This document shows positions 6,338 to 6,366 of a DNA stretch of 6,366 nt, piece after piece. The stretch comes from Elusimicrobiota bacterium (GTDB taxonomy: Bacteria; Elusimicrobiota; UBA8919): NCBI GenBank assembly GCA_003452965.1, contig DMMW01000014.1, positions 1 to 6,366 on the forward strand, read 5' to 3'. A program made the position numbers and the translations under genes. How positions within the stretch are numbered: position 1 is the stretch's first letter; each line of letters starts with the position of its first letter. Under the pieces are notes generated by a model. It saw only the letters and a program-made list of their open reading frames with translations, made no database searches and had not been told where the DNA came from.

Positions 6338-6366
6338 AATTCCGTCTGGATACCCGCTTTCGCGGG
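6305..6366. repeat. Dispersed palindromic repeat, truncated by the window edge
   Basis: The sequence begins GTCATTCCC and ends GATACCCGCTTTCGCGGG. ATTCCC (6308-6313) can pair with GGGAAT (6326-6331), and CCCGC (6353-6357) pairs with GCGGG (6362-6366) around TTTC. It resembles the common intergenic element whose other end reads back into GGAATGAC, so the matching end probably lies just past the window. Its position directly after the last gene could give transcripts a structured 3' end, but no T run is visible, so it is not called a terminator. Confidence 0.7.

Overview
The window is very AT-rich in its coding parts, for example 11 G/C in the 60 bases from 5041. It is scattered with short GC-richer repeats of the kind abundant in uncultured lineages such as Elusimicrobiota, Omnitrophota and related candidate phyla. 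That lineage guess rests on general style (AT-rich genes, a YfhO protein and a TMTC-like protein side by side, 'GTCATTC...' dispersed repeats) and is low confidence. There is no rRNA, tRNA, CRISPR array or transposase.

Layout: bases 1-215 are non-coding and made almost entirely of small palindromic and direct repeats. Four genes on the + strand follow as one tight unit: a YfhO-family multi-pass membrane protein (216-2390), a small single-anchor protein of unknown function (2387-2839), an ArnT/family-39-like GT-C membrane glycosyltransferase (2887-4260), and a TMTC-like GT-C membrane protein with a C-terminal TPR domain (4257-6281). Most junctions are 4-base stop/start overlaps (GTGA at 2387, ATGA at 4257, ATGA at 6278), which suggests translational coupling. 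The last 60 bases are another dispersed palindromic repeat, cut by the window edge.

Function (inference): the three large proteins belong to families that move sugars from polyprenyl-phosphate donors onto lipid, polymer or protein acceptors on the outer face of the cytoplasmic membrane. The operon is therefore most likely an envelope glycosylation module. Donor and acceptor cannot be read from the sequence.

The most unusual aspect is how repeats have entered the genes. A 22-base REP-like sequence lies in frame inside the YfhO gene. An exact inverted copy sits directly before the start of the third gene, where it appears to have cut off the original start and left an 11-codon leader whose stop overlaps the new ATG. 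The fourth gene carries roughly 140-175 bases of GC-rich repeat mosaic, in frame, between two membrane segments. At the 3' end a new ATG overlapping the last stop runs into another repeat and stops after 19 codons.
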